Assembly (NCBI RefSeq): GCF_029714205.1
Contig: NZ_CP121648.1
Coordinates: 5,591,001-5,655,000 of the forward strand
Direction of reading: 5' to 3'
Origin: Methylobacterium sp. CB376
Lineage (GTDB): Bacteria > Pseudomonadota > Alphaproteobacteria > Rhizobiales > Beijerinckiaceae
DNA: 64,000 nucleotides
Below the pieces are notes generated by a model. That model ran no database searches. It saw only the letters and a program-made list of their open reading frames with translations, and had not been told where the DNA came from. The translations under genes were made by a program, and so were the position numbers. Positions 47,802 through 57,000 of this stretch are shown one piece after another. Numbering within the stretch: the stretch's first letter is position 1; each line of letters opens with the position of its first letter.

Positions 47802-48863
47802 TCATCGGCGCTGCTGGCGCAGCACGAAGCCGATCACCTCGGCGACCGCCTTGTAGTGCTCGGTCGGGATCGCCTGGTCGATCTCGACGGTGGCGTGGAG
47901 GGCGCGGGCGAGCGGCGGGTTCTCGACCACCGGGACGCCGTTCTCGGCGGCGAGCGCGCGGATGCGAAGCGCCAGCACGTCGACGCCCTTGGCGACGCAG
48001 ACCGGGGCGGCCATGCCGGTCTCGTACAGGAGGGCGACGGCGAAGTGGGTCGGGTTGGCGACCACCACGGTGGCGCCCGGCACCGCCGCCATCATGCGCT
48101 TCTTGGCGCGGGTGGCGCGGATGCGGCGCAGCCGCGCCTTCACCTCGGGGCTGCCCTCGCTCTCCTTCATCTCCTCCTTGATCTCGGCCTTGGTCATGCG
48201 CAGGCGGGCGCGCCAGCGCAGGCGCTGATAGGCCGCGTCGCCGAGCGCGATCACCAGGTAGGCCGCCAGGATGCCGGCCATCAGCCGCAGCACCAGGGCG
48301 AGGGTCGCGGGCAGCAGGGCGGAGGGTTCGAGCCGCGCGAGCGCGTCGAGCCGGTCGCGGTCGCCCCAGAGCACCAGCGCCGCCACCGTGCCGACGAGGG
48401 CGACCTTGAGGATGCCCTTGCCGAACTGGAACCACGCTTCCGGGCCGAACAGGCGCTTGAGGCCCGCGGCCGGGGAGACGCGCTCCCACTTGGCCCCGAG
48501 GGTCTCGGTGGTCCAGACGAGGGGATGCTGCAGGAGCCCGCCGACCAGCGCCGCCGCGACGGCCGCGCCCACCGGAGCCGCCAGCGCGAGGGCGAGGGCG
48601 GCGAGCGCCCGGCGGGCCAGGGCCGCGTAGCCGGCCGCGTCGCCCGGCACCTGGTGCAGGCCGGCGAGGAGGTCGCGCAGCTCGACCGCGAGGCCGCGGG
48701 CGATGCTCCCGGCGCCGACCAGGAGCACGAGGGTGAAGCCGCCGAGGAGGAGGAGCGTGTTGATCTCGGTGCTGGTGGCGACGTCGCCGCGCTTGATGGC
48801 GTCGTCGAGCCGCTTCTGGGTCGGCTCCTCGGTGCGGTCCTCCTGCTCGCCCTCGCCCGCCAC
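47802..48863 (-). CDS. flhB: flagellar export protein FlhB
   Basis: This 353-residue export-gate switch has N-terminal QEDRTEEPTQKRLDDAIKRGDVATS, four TM segments and a cytoplasmic domain with the autocleavage motif NPTH (VVVANPTHFAVALLYE). It changes export specificity from hook to filament in response to FliK (encoded at 10389). GTG 48863 starts directly after the fliR stop. Confidence 0.95.
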   Translation of the reverse strand: MAGEGEQEDRTEEPTQKRLDDAIKRGDVATSTEINTLLLLGGFTLVLLVGAGSIARGLAVELRDLLAGLHQVPGDAAGYAALARRALAALALALAAPVGAAVAAALVGGLLQHPLVWTTETLGAKWERVSPAAGLKRLFGPEAWFQFGKGILKVALVGTVAALVLWGDRDRLDALARLEPSALLPATLALVLRLMAGILAAYLVIALGDAAYQRLRWRARLRMTKAEIKEEMKESEGSPEVKARLRRIRATRAKKRMMAAVPGATVVVANPTHFAVALLYETGMAAPVCVAKGVDVLALRIRALAAENGVPVVENPPLARALHATVEIDQAIPTEHYKAVAEVIGFVLRQQRR

Positions 48864-49622
48864 TCAGGGCCTCCCGATCTCGCCGAGCCAGCGCCCGAGA
48901 TCCTCCACGAACACGCCCATGACCACGCCGAGGCTGGCGAGCAGCACCGCCATGCCGATCAGGATCGAGGCCGGGGTGGCGACGAAGAAGACCTGCATCT
49001 GCGGCATCAGCCGCGACAGCACGCCCAGGCCGAGGTTGAACAGGATGCCGAAGGCGATGAAGGGCGCGGCGATCTGGACCGCGAGGGCGAAGCCGCGGGC
49101 GACGGCCCGGATGGCGAAGGCCGCCGCGTCGCCGGTGGCCGGTACGCCGATGGGGGGCATCAGCGCGTAGCTGTCGCGGATGCCCGCGATGGCGAGGTGG
49201 TGGAGATCGGCCGCGAGGACGAGCGTGATGCCGAGCATCGTCAGGAAGCTGCCGAGCGTCGCCTGCTGGCCCGAGGTGGTCGGGTCGACGGTCATCGCGT
49301 AGGCGAGGCCGAGCTGCTGGGCGACGATCGTGCCGGTGGTCTGCAGGGCGGCGAGCACCGCCCGCACGCTGAGGCCGAGGACGAGCCCGACCGCGATCTC
49401 GCCGATCAGCACGCCGATGAGCGCGGGCCCCGTCCCCGCCTGCTGCGGCAGGAGCGGGCGCACGAAGGGGAACAGGACCAGGGCGACGAGGAGCGCGAAG
49501 GCGAGCCGCAGGCGCGGCGCCACCACGGTCTCGCCGATCCCCGGCATCAGCATCACGAGGGTGCCGACCCGGGCGAAGGTCAGGAGATAGGCGGCGGCGA
49601 GGCCGGGCAGCAGCAGGTTCAC
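48864..49622 (-). CDS. fliR: flagellar export protein FliR
   Basis: This 252-residue polytopic export-gate component has LPGLAAAYLLTFARVGTLVMLMPGIGE, ALQTTGTIVAQQLGLAYAMTVDP and LGVLSRLMPQMQVFFVATPASILIGM (each shortened). It starts at GTG 49622, 18 nt after fliQ. Confidence 0.94.
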   Translation of the reverse strand: MNLLLPGLAAAYLLTFARVGTLVMLMPGIGETVVAPRLRLAFALLVALVLFPFVRPLLPQQAGTGPALIGVLIGEIAVGLVLGLSVRAVLAALQTTGTIVAQQLGLAYAMTVDPTTSGQQATLGSFLTMLGITLVLAADLHHLAIAGIRDSYALMPPIGVPATGDAAAFAIRAVARGFALAVQIAAPFIAFGILFNLGLGVLSRLMPQMQVFFVATPASILIGMAVLLASLGVVMGVFVEDLGRWLGEIGRP

Positions 49623-49640
49623 GCGGGGGCGCCCCGGGGC

Positions 49641-49907
49641 TCACCCGCCCGCGGCGATGCGGGCGGCGATCCGGCCCATGTAGCCCGCCAGGGCGTCGCC
49701 CATGAAGGGGAGCATCAGCAGCATGGCGGCGAAGACCGCGACGATCTTGGGCACGTAGATCAGGGTCTGCTCCTGGATCTGCGTGAGCGCCTGGAGCAGC
49801 GACACGGCGAGCCCGACCACGAGGGCGATCATCATCAGGGGACCGGCCACCTTCAGGAAGGTGACGATCCCGTCGCGGGCGATGTCGAGGATGGCGAGGC
49901 CGGTCAT
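49641..49907 (-). CDS. fliQ: flagellar export protein FliQ
   Basis: This 88-residue two-TM export-gate subunit has DGIVTFLKVAGPLMMIALVVGL, QALTQIQEQTLIYVPKIVAV and FMGDALAGYM. ATG 49907 gives the exact family length. The bases before it are the CCTCCC-rich complement of a 16-bp tandem repeat and hold no Shine-Dalgarno, which is unusual for a first gene in an operon. Confidence 0.94.
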   Translation of the reverse strand: MTGLAILDIARDGIVTFLKVAGPLMMIALVVGLAVSLLQALTQIQEQTLIYVPKIVAVFAAMLLMLPFMGDALAGYMGRIAARIAAGG

Positions 49908-50003
49908 GGGAGGTTCGGGAGCCGGGAGGTTCGGGAGCCGGGAGGTTCGGGAGCCGGGAGGTTCGGGAGCCGGGAGGTTCGGGAGCCGGGAGGTTCGGGA
50001 GCC
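49908..50003. repeat. 16-bp tandem repeat (six copies) touching the fliQ start; G-quadruplex-capable
   Basis: GGGAGGTTCGGGAGCC is repeated six times without variation, followed by GGGAGGG. Runs of GGG spaced by 4-6 nt on the plus strand could fold into G-quadruplexes. The array sits exactly where the leader or promoter of fliQ-fliR-flhB should be. Confidence 0.85.
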
Positions 50004-50169
50004 GGGAGGGACGCGAGGGCGGCGGGGCCGGAGGGGAGAGCGGTTCTCCCGCGCGCCTTTCGCTCGCGCCGCCCTAAATAGAAACTTGCTATGCCAGCGT
50101 GCAGAACTCTGATCACATGCACGCTCAGGTTTCATCCGTGAGGGGCGGCGAAGCCGGTGCGCAACTCAT

Positions 50170-50286
50170 ACCAGCGGTCATCTCTCATGACCGGTGGTGC
50201 TCTCGAATTTTCGCCAAGCCTTCGGCTTCGAATAGAAAATTCGAGACGGACCAACGGCTCGATGCGTCGGCATCCTGAGCCGTTGG
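50170..50286 (-). terminator. three consecutive inverted repeats after fliE
   Basis: (1) 50251-50286: CCAACGGCTC/GAGCCGTTGG. (2) 50201-50246: TCTCGAATTTTC/GAAAATTCGAGA around an inner AAGCC/GGCTT stem. (3) 50170-50198: ACCAGCGGTCAT/ATGACCGGTGGT with one mismatch. They follow the fliE stop on the minus strand. The first is followed by ATTTTC. Likely terminator cluster or REP-type element. Confidence 0.6.
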
Positions 50287-50288
50287 GA

Positions 50289-50594
50289 TCAGATCTGCAT
50301 CCGCATGATGTCCTCGTAGGCGGAGATCACCCGGTCGCGCACCGCGACGAGGGTCTGGAGCGCGGTCTCGCTCTCGGCCACCGCCGTCACCACGTCGACG
50401 ACGTTGGCCTTGCCGGCACCGACCGCCATCATCTGGTGCTCGCCGCGCTTGCCCGCCGCCTCGACCCCGTCGATCGCCGAGGCGACGAGCTGGCCGAAGC
50501 CGGCCTCCGGCGCCGCGGGCTTCGCGGCGGGATTCGCCCGGCCGAGGTTCTGGATCGCCGCGTAGGCACCGGCCGCGAAGGCGTTGGTGGGCAT
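50289..50594 (-). CDS. fliE: flagellar hook-basal body protein FliE
   Basis: This 101-residue MS-ring/rod adaptor has FGQLVASAIDGVEAAGKRGE, VVDVVTAVAESETALQTLVAVRDRVISAYEDIMRMQI. It starts 4 nt after the flgC stop (50599) and is last in flgB-flgC-fliE. Confidence 0.94.
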   Translation of the reverse strand: MPTNAFAAGAYAAIQNLGRANPAAKPAAPEAGFGQLVASAIDGVEAAGKRGEHQMMAVGAGKANVVDVVTAVAESETALQTLVAVRDRVISAYEDIMRMQI

Positions 50595-50598
50595 GGGA

Positions 50599-51009
50599 TC
50601 AGACCTTCAGGATGTCGATGGTGCGGGAGATCATGCGGCGGGCCGCCGTGACCATGTTCAGGTTCGCCTCGTAGCTGCGCTGGGCCTCGCGCATGTCCAC
50701 GGTCTCGACGAGCAGGTTGACGTTGGGCAGCTGCACGTCCCCCTTGGCATCCGCCACCGGGTTGCCGGGATCGTGCTTGGTGCGGAACGGGGCTTGGTCG
50801 CGGCGGACCCGGCCGAGATCGACCATGCGCGCGTCGAGCTCCCGGTCGAGGCGGTTGGCGAAGGTCGGGACCTTGCGGCGGTAGGGTTCGACGCCGGCGC
50901 GGGTCGGCTCGGAATCCGCGTTGGCGATGTTCTCGGAGATCACCCGCATCCGCCCGGACTGCGCCCGAAGCCCCGATGCCGCGATGCCGATCGCTTTCAT
51001 GAAGTCCAT
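50599..51009 (-). CDS. flgC: flagellar basal-body rod protein FlgC
   Basis: This 136-residue proximal rod protein has MKAIGIAASGLRAQSGRMRVISENIANADSEPT (rod N-terminal motif, shown here in part), PYRRKVPTF and a C-terminal NVNLLVETVDMREAQRSYEANLNMVTAARRM. ATG 51009 starts MDFMKAIG; the ATG three codons in is possible. Confidence 0.95.
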   Translation of the reverse strand: MDFMKAIGIAASGLRAQSGRMRVISENIANADSEPTRAGVEPYRRKVPTFANRLDRELDARMVDLGRVRRDQAPFRTKHDPGNPVADAKGDVQLPNVNLLVETVDMREAQRSYEANLNMVTAARRMISRTIDILKV

Positions 51010-51048
51010 GCTGCGCCTCCGCCCGACTCGCCCGCGCCCGGGCCCGCG

Positions 51049-51450
51049 CTACTTGCCGACCGCATTGCGGAGGAGCTGCAGGCTCTTCTGGTAGAGCGAG
51101 GCCGCGAGTTGATAATCCGCCTGGTTGTCCGCGGCCTTGAGCATCTCGTCCTCGAGGCTGACGGCATTGCCGCTCGGCACGACGTCGAAGCGGGTGCGGG
51201 TGCGGTCCTCCGACGGGGTGAAGCCCGTCCCCGCCATGTGCAGCGGGCTCGTGCGCTCCACCCCGATGCCGGGCAGGCCGGCGGCCGCGACGCTGCCGTC
51301 CGGCTGGAAGACCGGCGCGCGCAGGTCGCGCGCCTTGAAGCCCGGCGTGTTGGCATTCGCAACGTTCTCCGCCAGGACCTTCTGGCGCGTCTGGTGCCAT
51401 TGCATGCGGTTGCGCAGCATGCTGACGAGGGGGAGATCGGCGACTGGCAC
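51049..51450 (-). CDS. flgB: flagellar basal-body rod protein FlgB
   Basis: This 133-residue proximal rod protein has MLRNRMQWHQTRQKVLAENVANANTPGFKARDLRAP (rod motif) and a C-terminus with LEDEMLKAADNQADYQLAASLYQKSLQLLRNAVGK. GTG 51450 gives the usual PVADLPLVSML start; the longer frame upstream crosses the CtrA promoter. First gene of flgB-flgC-fliE. Confidence 0.93.
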   Translation of the reverse strand: MPVADLPLVSMLRNRMQWHQTRQKVLAENVANANTPGFKARDLRAPVFQPDGSVAAAGLPGIGVERTSPLHMAGTGFTPSEDRTRTRFDVVPSGNAVSLEDEMLKAADNQADYQLAASLYQKSLQLLRNAVGK

Positions 51451-51493
51451 GGGCGGCCCCAGCTTCGGTCGGCAAAATCTGCCGGGCACATGG

Positions 51494-51508
51494 TTAAGAG
51501 GCGGTTAA
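51494..51508 (-). promoter_or_regulatory. CtrA box of the flgB-flgC-fliE operon
   Basis: TTAACCGCCTCTTAA, a perfect TTAA-N7-TTAA, followed by CCATGTGCCCGGCAGATTTT. That is the same downstream pattern as at the fliF box. It lies 44 nt before the flgB start. Confidence 0.75.
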
Positions 51509-51569
51509 GCATGCGCGCGGCCGCGGCGGCTCCGCCTGCCGTCGGGTCGCCAAACCCTTCATGAAGTTG

Positions 51570-51583
51570 TTAAGAGGTCTTAA
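51570..51583 (+). promoter_or_regulatory. CtrA-like palindromic box upstream of fliO
   Basis: TTAA-N6-TTAA within the perfect inverted repeat GTTAAGA-GG-TCTTAAC, followed by GTGGCC as in the other two boxes (CATGNGCC). The spacing is one base shorter than the CtrA consensus. It lies about 75 nt before the fliO-like start. Confidence 0.5.
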
Positions 51584-51656
51584 CGTGGCCTGCGCGGCGG
51601 GAACGCCCGCGTGGTAGAACCCCTTCGTATCGCGTCGGTGCCCCGGCACCTCACCT

Positions 51657-53057
51657 GTGAGAGACCGTGCATTGCTCTCCTCGCTCCTCGGGCCGGACAG
51701 TTCGCCCTTGATCTCCTACCTGATCGTGTTCCTGGTCATGGTGGTGCTTCTCAGCGCCTTCGCGTTCGGCGCGAAGCGCTTCGCCCGCGGGCGCCTGAAC
51801 CTGAGCAACGGAGGGGCGCAGCGCGGCCGCCAGCCGCGGCTCGGCATCGTCGACATCTACGAACTCGACCGCCAGCGGCAGCTGATCCTGTTGCGCCGCG
51901 ACAACACCGAGCACCTGCTTCTGGTCGGCGGCCCCAACGACGTGGTGGTGGAACGCAACATCGTGCGGGTGGCGGGCGCGCGGCTGCCGGCCGACCTCGC
52001 CGAGCGGGCCGAGCCCGCCCCCGAGCCGCCCCTCGCCCTTCCCGCCGAGGCGGAACCTGCCACGCTGCCCCCACCGCTGCCGCCCTTCCCGGAAGCCCCC
52101 TTCCCGGTGCCGCCGCCCGCCCCGGTCGCGACCCAGCCGGAGCCGGCCTTCGCCTTCCCGCCGTTCCCGCCCCGGGCACCCGAACCGCCCACCGAGCCGC
52201 CGCCCGCGCTGCAGCCCGAGGCCGCGCCGCGCCCGGCCGTGCCGCCGCGGCCGGGGCCGGGGCCGCGGCTGAATGCGAGCCGGCGCGTCGAGCCGCCGAG
52301 TCTGCGCACCGGCCGGCAGACGCCGCCGCCCCTCGACATGCCGCCCCGCATCGTCGAACCGCCGGCCGTCCCGGCGCAGGCCGCTCCGGCGCAGGCCGCT
52401 CCGGCGCAGGCCGCTCCGGCCCCGGCGGGCACGCGCGGGGCCGAGCCGCGGGTCGTCGACGCGGCCATCCTGAACGACATGGCCCGCCAGCTCGAGGAGG
52501 CGCTCCGCCGGCCCTCCTCGGCCGTCGCCCCGTCCCGGCCGGCCGCCCCCGTGATGAGCCGCCCGACCGAGCCCGAGCCCGTCGCGCCCGTGATCCCGGC
52601 GCCGCCGCCGCCGCCCGAGCCGGCGCCCCCGCCCCCACCCCCGTCCCGGAGCCGGTCCCGGAGGCCGCCGCACCGCCACCGCATCATCCGGAGCCGGAGC
52701 CCCCACCGCCGGAGCCCGTGCACGAGCCGATTCCGGAGCCCGCGCCGGAGCCCATGCCCGAGCCCGTGCCCGAGCCCATGCCCGAGCCCATGCCCGAGCC
52801 CGTGCCCCCGGCTCCGCTGGCCGAGCACGGGCCCGAGCCCGCGGCGGGGCACGCGCCGGCGCATGAGCCCGCGCCCCCGCGCCCGAACCAGTCCCGCCAC
52901 CGCCGGAGCCGGAACCCGAGCCCGAGCCGCCGCCTCCCCGCCTCCGGCCCCGGAGCCCGAACCCGAGCCCAAGAAGGCGGCCCCGAACCCGTTCTCCGTG
53001 GAGGAGATCGAGGCCGAGTTCGCCCGGCTGCTCGGTCGCCCGCTCGATCGGCGCTGA
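51657..53057 (+). CDS. fliO: FliO-like flagellar biosynthesis protein with long Pro/Glu-rich tail (frame shifts in the tail)
   Basis: The N-terminal 110 residues carry one TM (LISYLIVFLVMVVLLSAFAFGAK) and the FliO domain (QPRLGIVDIYELDRQRQLILLRRDNTEHLLLVGG, in part). A Pro-rich region with PAQAA repeats follows. A PEP/EPMPEPV-type tail reads sensibly only by moving through all three frames (breaks near 52625-52640, 52868-52885 and 52925-52950). It ends back in frame at FSVEEIEAEFARLLGRPLDRR. Each step needs one added base. FliO assists FliP assembly, and fliP follows. Start GTG 51657 is the longest reasonable choice. Confidence 0.78.
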   Translation: MRDRALLSSLLGPDSSPLISYLIVFLVMVVLLSAFAFGAKRFARGRLNLSNGGAQRGRQPRLGIVDIYELDRQRQLILLRRDNTEHLLLVGGPNDVVVERNIVRVAGARLPADLAERAEPAPEPPLALPAEAEPATLPPPLPPFPEAPFPVPPPAPVATQPEPAFAFPPFPPRAPEPPTEPPPALQPEAAPRPAVPPRPGPGPRLNASRRVEPPSLRTGRQTPPPLDMPPRIVEPPAVPAQAAPAQAAPAQAAPAPAGTRGAEPRVVDAAILNDMARQLEEALRRPSSAVAPSRPAAPVMSRPTEPEPVAPVIPAPPPPPEPAPPPPPPSRSRSRRPPHRHRIIRSRSPHRRSPCTSRFRSPRRSPCPSPCPSPCPSPCPSPCPRLRWPSTGPSPRRGTRRRMSPRPRARTSPATAGAGTRARAAASPPPAPEPEPEPKKAAPNPFSVEEIEAEFARLLGRPLDRR

Positions 53058-53167
53058 CCCCGCGGGGCGTCCGGCGCTGTGGCCCTCCCGCCGCGCCGGC
53101 CGAGAAGCGCGGCCGCGGGAGCGGCGCGGCCTTGCGCGCGGCGCGCGCCGCGCGCCAGGGTGCGGGC

Positions 53168-54019
53168 ATGGGCCTTCCGACTGCGCCAGAGCGCTCGCCG
53201 CCGAACCGGATCCCGCTGCGGCGCGTGATCGCGCGACGAATCACGGACCGGCGCGCGGCGAGCTGGGCCGCCGCGAGATGGGCCGTGCGGGGCCGGCGGG
53301 CGGCCCTGCTCGCCGGGCTCGGCCTGCTCGGCTCCGCGACGGCGGGGCTCGCCCAGAGCGTGACCGTCGATCTCGGCCCGAGCGGCGGCGTGACCGAGCG
53401 GGCGCTCCAGCTCGTCGCCCTCATCACGGTCCTGGCCCTCGCGCCCTCGGTGCTGGTGATGGCGACCGCCTTCACCCGCATCGTCGTGGTGCTGTCGATC
53501 CTGCGCTCGGCGCTCGGCACGCAGACGGCGCCGCCCAACGCGGTCATCGTCAGCCTCGCCCTGTTCCTCACCGCCTTCGTGATGGCGCCGACCGCCCGGG
53601 AGGCCTACCGGACCGGGATCGAGCCGCTGGTCGCCGGGCAGATCAGCCAGAGCCAGGCCTTCGAGCGGGCCTCCCAGCCCTTCAAGGCCTTCATGCTGCG
53701 CTCGGTGCGGGAGAAGGACCTGCGGCTGTTCCTCGACCTGTCGAACGCGCCGCGGCCCGCCACGCCGGAGGCGGTGGGGCTGGAGATCCTCACCCCGGCC
53801 TTCATGATCTCGGAGCTCCGGCGCGCCTTCGAGATCGGCTTCCTGCTCTTCATCCCGTTCCTGATCATCGACCTCGTGGTCGCCTCGGTGCTGATGTCGG
53901 TGGGCATGATGATGCTGCCGCCCGCCACCGTGGCCCTGCCCTTCAAGCTGATCTTCTTCGTGCTGGTCGACGGCTGGACCCTGGTCGCGGGCTCGCTGGT
54001 GCAGAGCTACGGCGGCTGA
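53168..54019 (+). CDS. fliP: flagellar export protein FliP
   Basis: This 283-residue export-gate core has a signal-like segment (AALLAGLGLLGSATAGLAQ) and then VMATAFTRIVVVLSILRSALGTQTAPPNAV (in part). Also present are LFLDLSNAP and FEIGFLLFIPFLIIDLVVASVLMSVGMMMLPP, all classic FliP. ATG 53168 lies 110 bp after fliO. The N-terminus before the signal peptide is about 35 residues longer than usual, so a later start is possible. Confidence 0.93.
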   Translation: MGLPTAPERSPPNRIPLRRVIARRITDRRAASWAAARWAVRGRRAALLAGLGLLGSATAGLAQSVTVDLGPSGGVTERALQLVALITVLALAPSVLVMATAFTRIVVVLSILRSALGTQTAPPNAVIVSLALFLTAFVMAPTAREAYRTGIEPLVAGQISQSQAFERASQPFKAFMLRSVREKDLRLFLDLSNAPRPATPEAVGLEILTPAFMISELRRAFEIGFLLFIPFLIIDLVVASVLMSVGMMMLPPATVALPFKLIFFVLVDGWTLVAGSLVQSYGG

Positions 54020-54040
54020 GGCCGACCGGGCGGGTGCGGC

Positions 54041-57000
54041 TCAGCCGGGCGGCGCCCCGCCGGCCCGGCGCGCCTCCGGCCCGGGCTCGGCCGCCGGCCG
54101 CCCGCGCTCGGGCACGGCGCTCTCGGGGTAGCGCGCCCGGTAGGCGCGCAGGAACGAGGTCAGGGTCTCGGCGCTGATCACGCGGCCGGCCGCCTCCCGG
54201 AAGGCGGCGCCGCGGATCGCGTTCGGGGCCGAGACCAGCGCGAAGGTGCGGGCATCGGGGCTCTCGGCCATCTTGGGCATGAACTTCGCCCGCAGGCGGT
54301 CGAGGCTCAGCCCCTCCTCCGCGAGGGCGTAGGCGATGGCGGCCCGCATGACGTTGGTTCGCTCGGCCTCGCCGAGCGGCCCGGCCTCGCGCCAGCGGGT
54401 GCCGGCCAGGGCCTCGTGCGCCTCGCCGGCCTCGCGCCAGCGCCGCGCCCCCCACAGGATGTCGGCGCGCAGCTGCGCGACCTCCCCGCCCTCCAGGCCC
54501 TCGACGAGTTCGAGGGCGAGGTCGGTGCGCGACAGGTCCGAGAGGGCGCGGGCCTCGAGCAGGATGCGGGCCTCGCGCAGCCGCGCGGGCAGTTCCGGCA
54601 GGCGGGTGGCCTGGAGCACCTGCAGGGCGAGGAGCGGCTTCTCGTCCATGAGGCGGATGCTGGCGAGGCGGGCGGCGACGGTCGCCCGCGCGGCGCCGGT
54701 GAGGCGCTTGTCGACTTGGTACTGGAGGAGGTCGGCGGCCGCGTCGAGGAGGTCGAGGGCGACCAGCCGGTCGGCGAGCCCGCGCACGATCTCGTCGCCC
54801 TGGCGCCCGAGCGGGGTGAATTCCTTGAAGTCGTAGTAGAGGGCGAGGGCCTCGACCCGCCCGAGCTTGGCGCCCTTGTCGGTCAGGAACAGGTCGGCGA
54901 ACAGCCCGACCGTGTCCTGGTGCAGGCTCCGGGTCGCCGGGTGCTCGGGGAACAGGCGGGTGGCCTTGCGGGCGGTGGCGAAGGCGTCGCGCCAGCGCCC
55001 GGCCTCCGCGTAGGCGCGGCTGAGCCGGGCCAGGGTCTCGGCCTCGATCCGGTCCCCGTGCCAGAGCAGGGCCAGCCGTTCCAGGCGGGCGAGGATCTCC
55101 TCCCGGGGCACTGCCCCGCCCGCCTGGGCGAGGTCGATGAAGCGCAAAGCCGCCTCGGCGGCCACCGGCGGCGCGCCGCCGTCGATCAGGCGCTGGTACT
55201 CGCCGCGCGCCATCGCCTCCTGCCCGATCTGCTCGGTGAGCCGGGCGCGCAGCAGCGCGACCTGATCCCGGGCCAGGGGCGCGTCGCCGAGGGACGCGGC
55301 GGCCGCGATCATGCGCTGGGCGTAGGTGAGGTCGCGGGCATCGAGGGCGAGGGAGGCGGCGGCGAGCAGGACCGGCAGCCGCAGCTCGTCCGGGTAGGCC
55401 TCCGCCACCGGCATCGTGGATTTCAGGGCGGCGAGCACCGCCGGACCGGCGACGCGGCCGCCGCGCGCGTCGAGCATGGCCCGCCACAGGCGGATCTCCG
55501 GATCGCGCGCCAGCTTCGCATCGCCCAGGATCTCGGCCGCCCGCGCGTCCCGCCCCAGCCGGAAGGCCGCGATGGCGGAGAGGATCCGGGCGCCGCGGTC
55601 GAGGGCCACCACCGCGTCCTCGCGGCCCGCGAAGGCGAGCACCGCGCCGGCCTCCGCGTCGAGGCCGTTCGCCAGGAGCACCCGGGCGAGGTCGAGCCGC
55701 GCGGGCGAGCGCCGGGGTCGGTCCGCCGCCGCCGCGGCCTGCTGCGCCGCCCGGATGCGGGCGAGCACGTCGCCGGAGCGGTCGATGCGCCAGCGGTCGG
55801 CCTGCACGGCGAGGCCGTCCGGGGAGAGCGGCGGGCCGGCCTCGGCCGGGTCGGGGGCGATCGGGCTGACCGCGAGCCCGCCTGCCCGGGAGATCACCAC
55901 CTCGGCGAGGCCGGGGCGGACCACGAGGTCGTCGGCGAGCGCCAGCACGGCGACGCCCTGGCGGCTCGGCAGCAGCTCGAAATCGACGAAGCGGGCCCGC
56001 TTGGGCACCCCGGCGAGGAGCGGCCCCCGCGCCGTGACGACGGCCACGCGCTCGCCGTTGCGCGTGAGCCAGAACACCGAGCCGGCCTGGGCGAGCGGCA
56101 CGGTCACGGCCGGCCTCCCGGCCCCGTCCGCGCCGCGCTGGGGCCCGAGCAGGTCGCCGGGCGGCAGGCTGCCGTCGCCGAGGACGAGCGTCCAGCCGGT
56201 CCCTTCGGCGGCGAGCTGGGCGATGATGCCGGGTTCGAGGGCGAGGCGCAGCACCGCGTAGGCGCCGTCCTGCCGCGGCGCCTCGGCGAGCCGGGCCGGG
56301 AAACCGGGCGGCAGCGCCGCCGGGTCGAGGCGCACCGGGCCGGGCGTCTCGAAGACCAGGGTGGCGATGCCGCCCCGCTCGAACAGGGACGCGGGCGGGC
56401 GCGCCGCGAACGGGAAGGCGATCCGGGCCGTCTCGCCGCTGCGGGCGACGCGTCCCTCGACGGGCCCCGCGGGACGCGGGTCCGGGACGGGGGCGGCCTC
56501 GGCCGCGGCGGGTGCCTCGCGCGCCGGGTTCTCCCGCGCCGGGTTCTCCCGCACGGGATTCTCCCGCGCCGGGGCCTCGCGCGCCGGGGCCTCGCGCGTC
56601 AGGTCGATCCGGCCCGGATTGTCCCGCACCAGCTCGCCCGGCGGCGTCTCGGTCCGGGCGGCGGGCCGGGCGGGGCCGGGCGCCTCCGCGCGGGCGGCGG
56701 CCGGCTCGGGCGCCTCCGGATCCGCGGCCTTGCGCAGGTCGATCGTGTAGCCGTCCTCGTCCCGGTAGCCCTCGCCCTCGTAGCCCGGGGCGAGGGTCAG
56801 GGCGAGGCGGGCCCGGTCGGGGCCGGCCTCGGCGGTCAGGCCCTCGGCGGCTGGCCTCAGGCGGATGCGCGCGTCGCTCGGCGCGACCGTGTAGGCGCCC
56901 GGGAGGGCGAGCTCCAGGATGCGGCCGCGCTGCTCCAGCTCCGCCGGCGCCCCTCGCGGGAGCCGCACGGTCAGCCGGTGCAGGGTCGGGAGTTCGGCGG

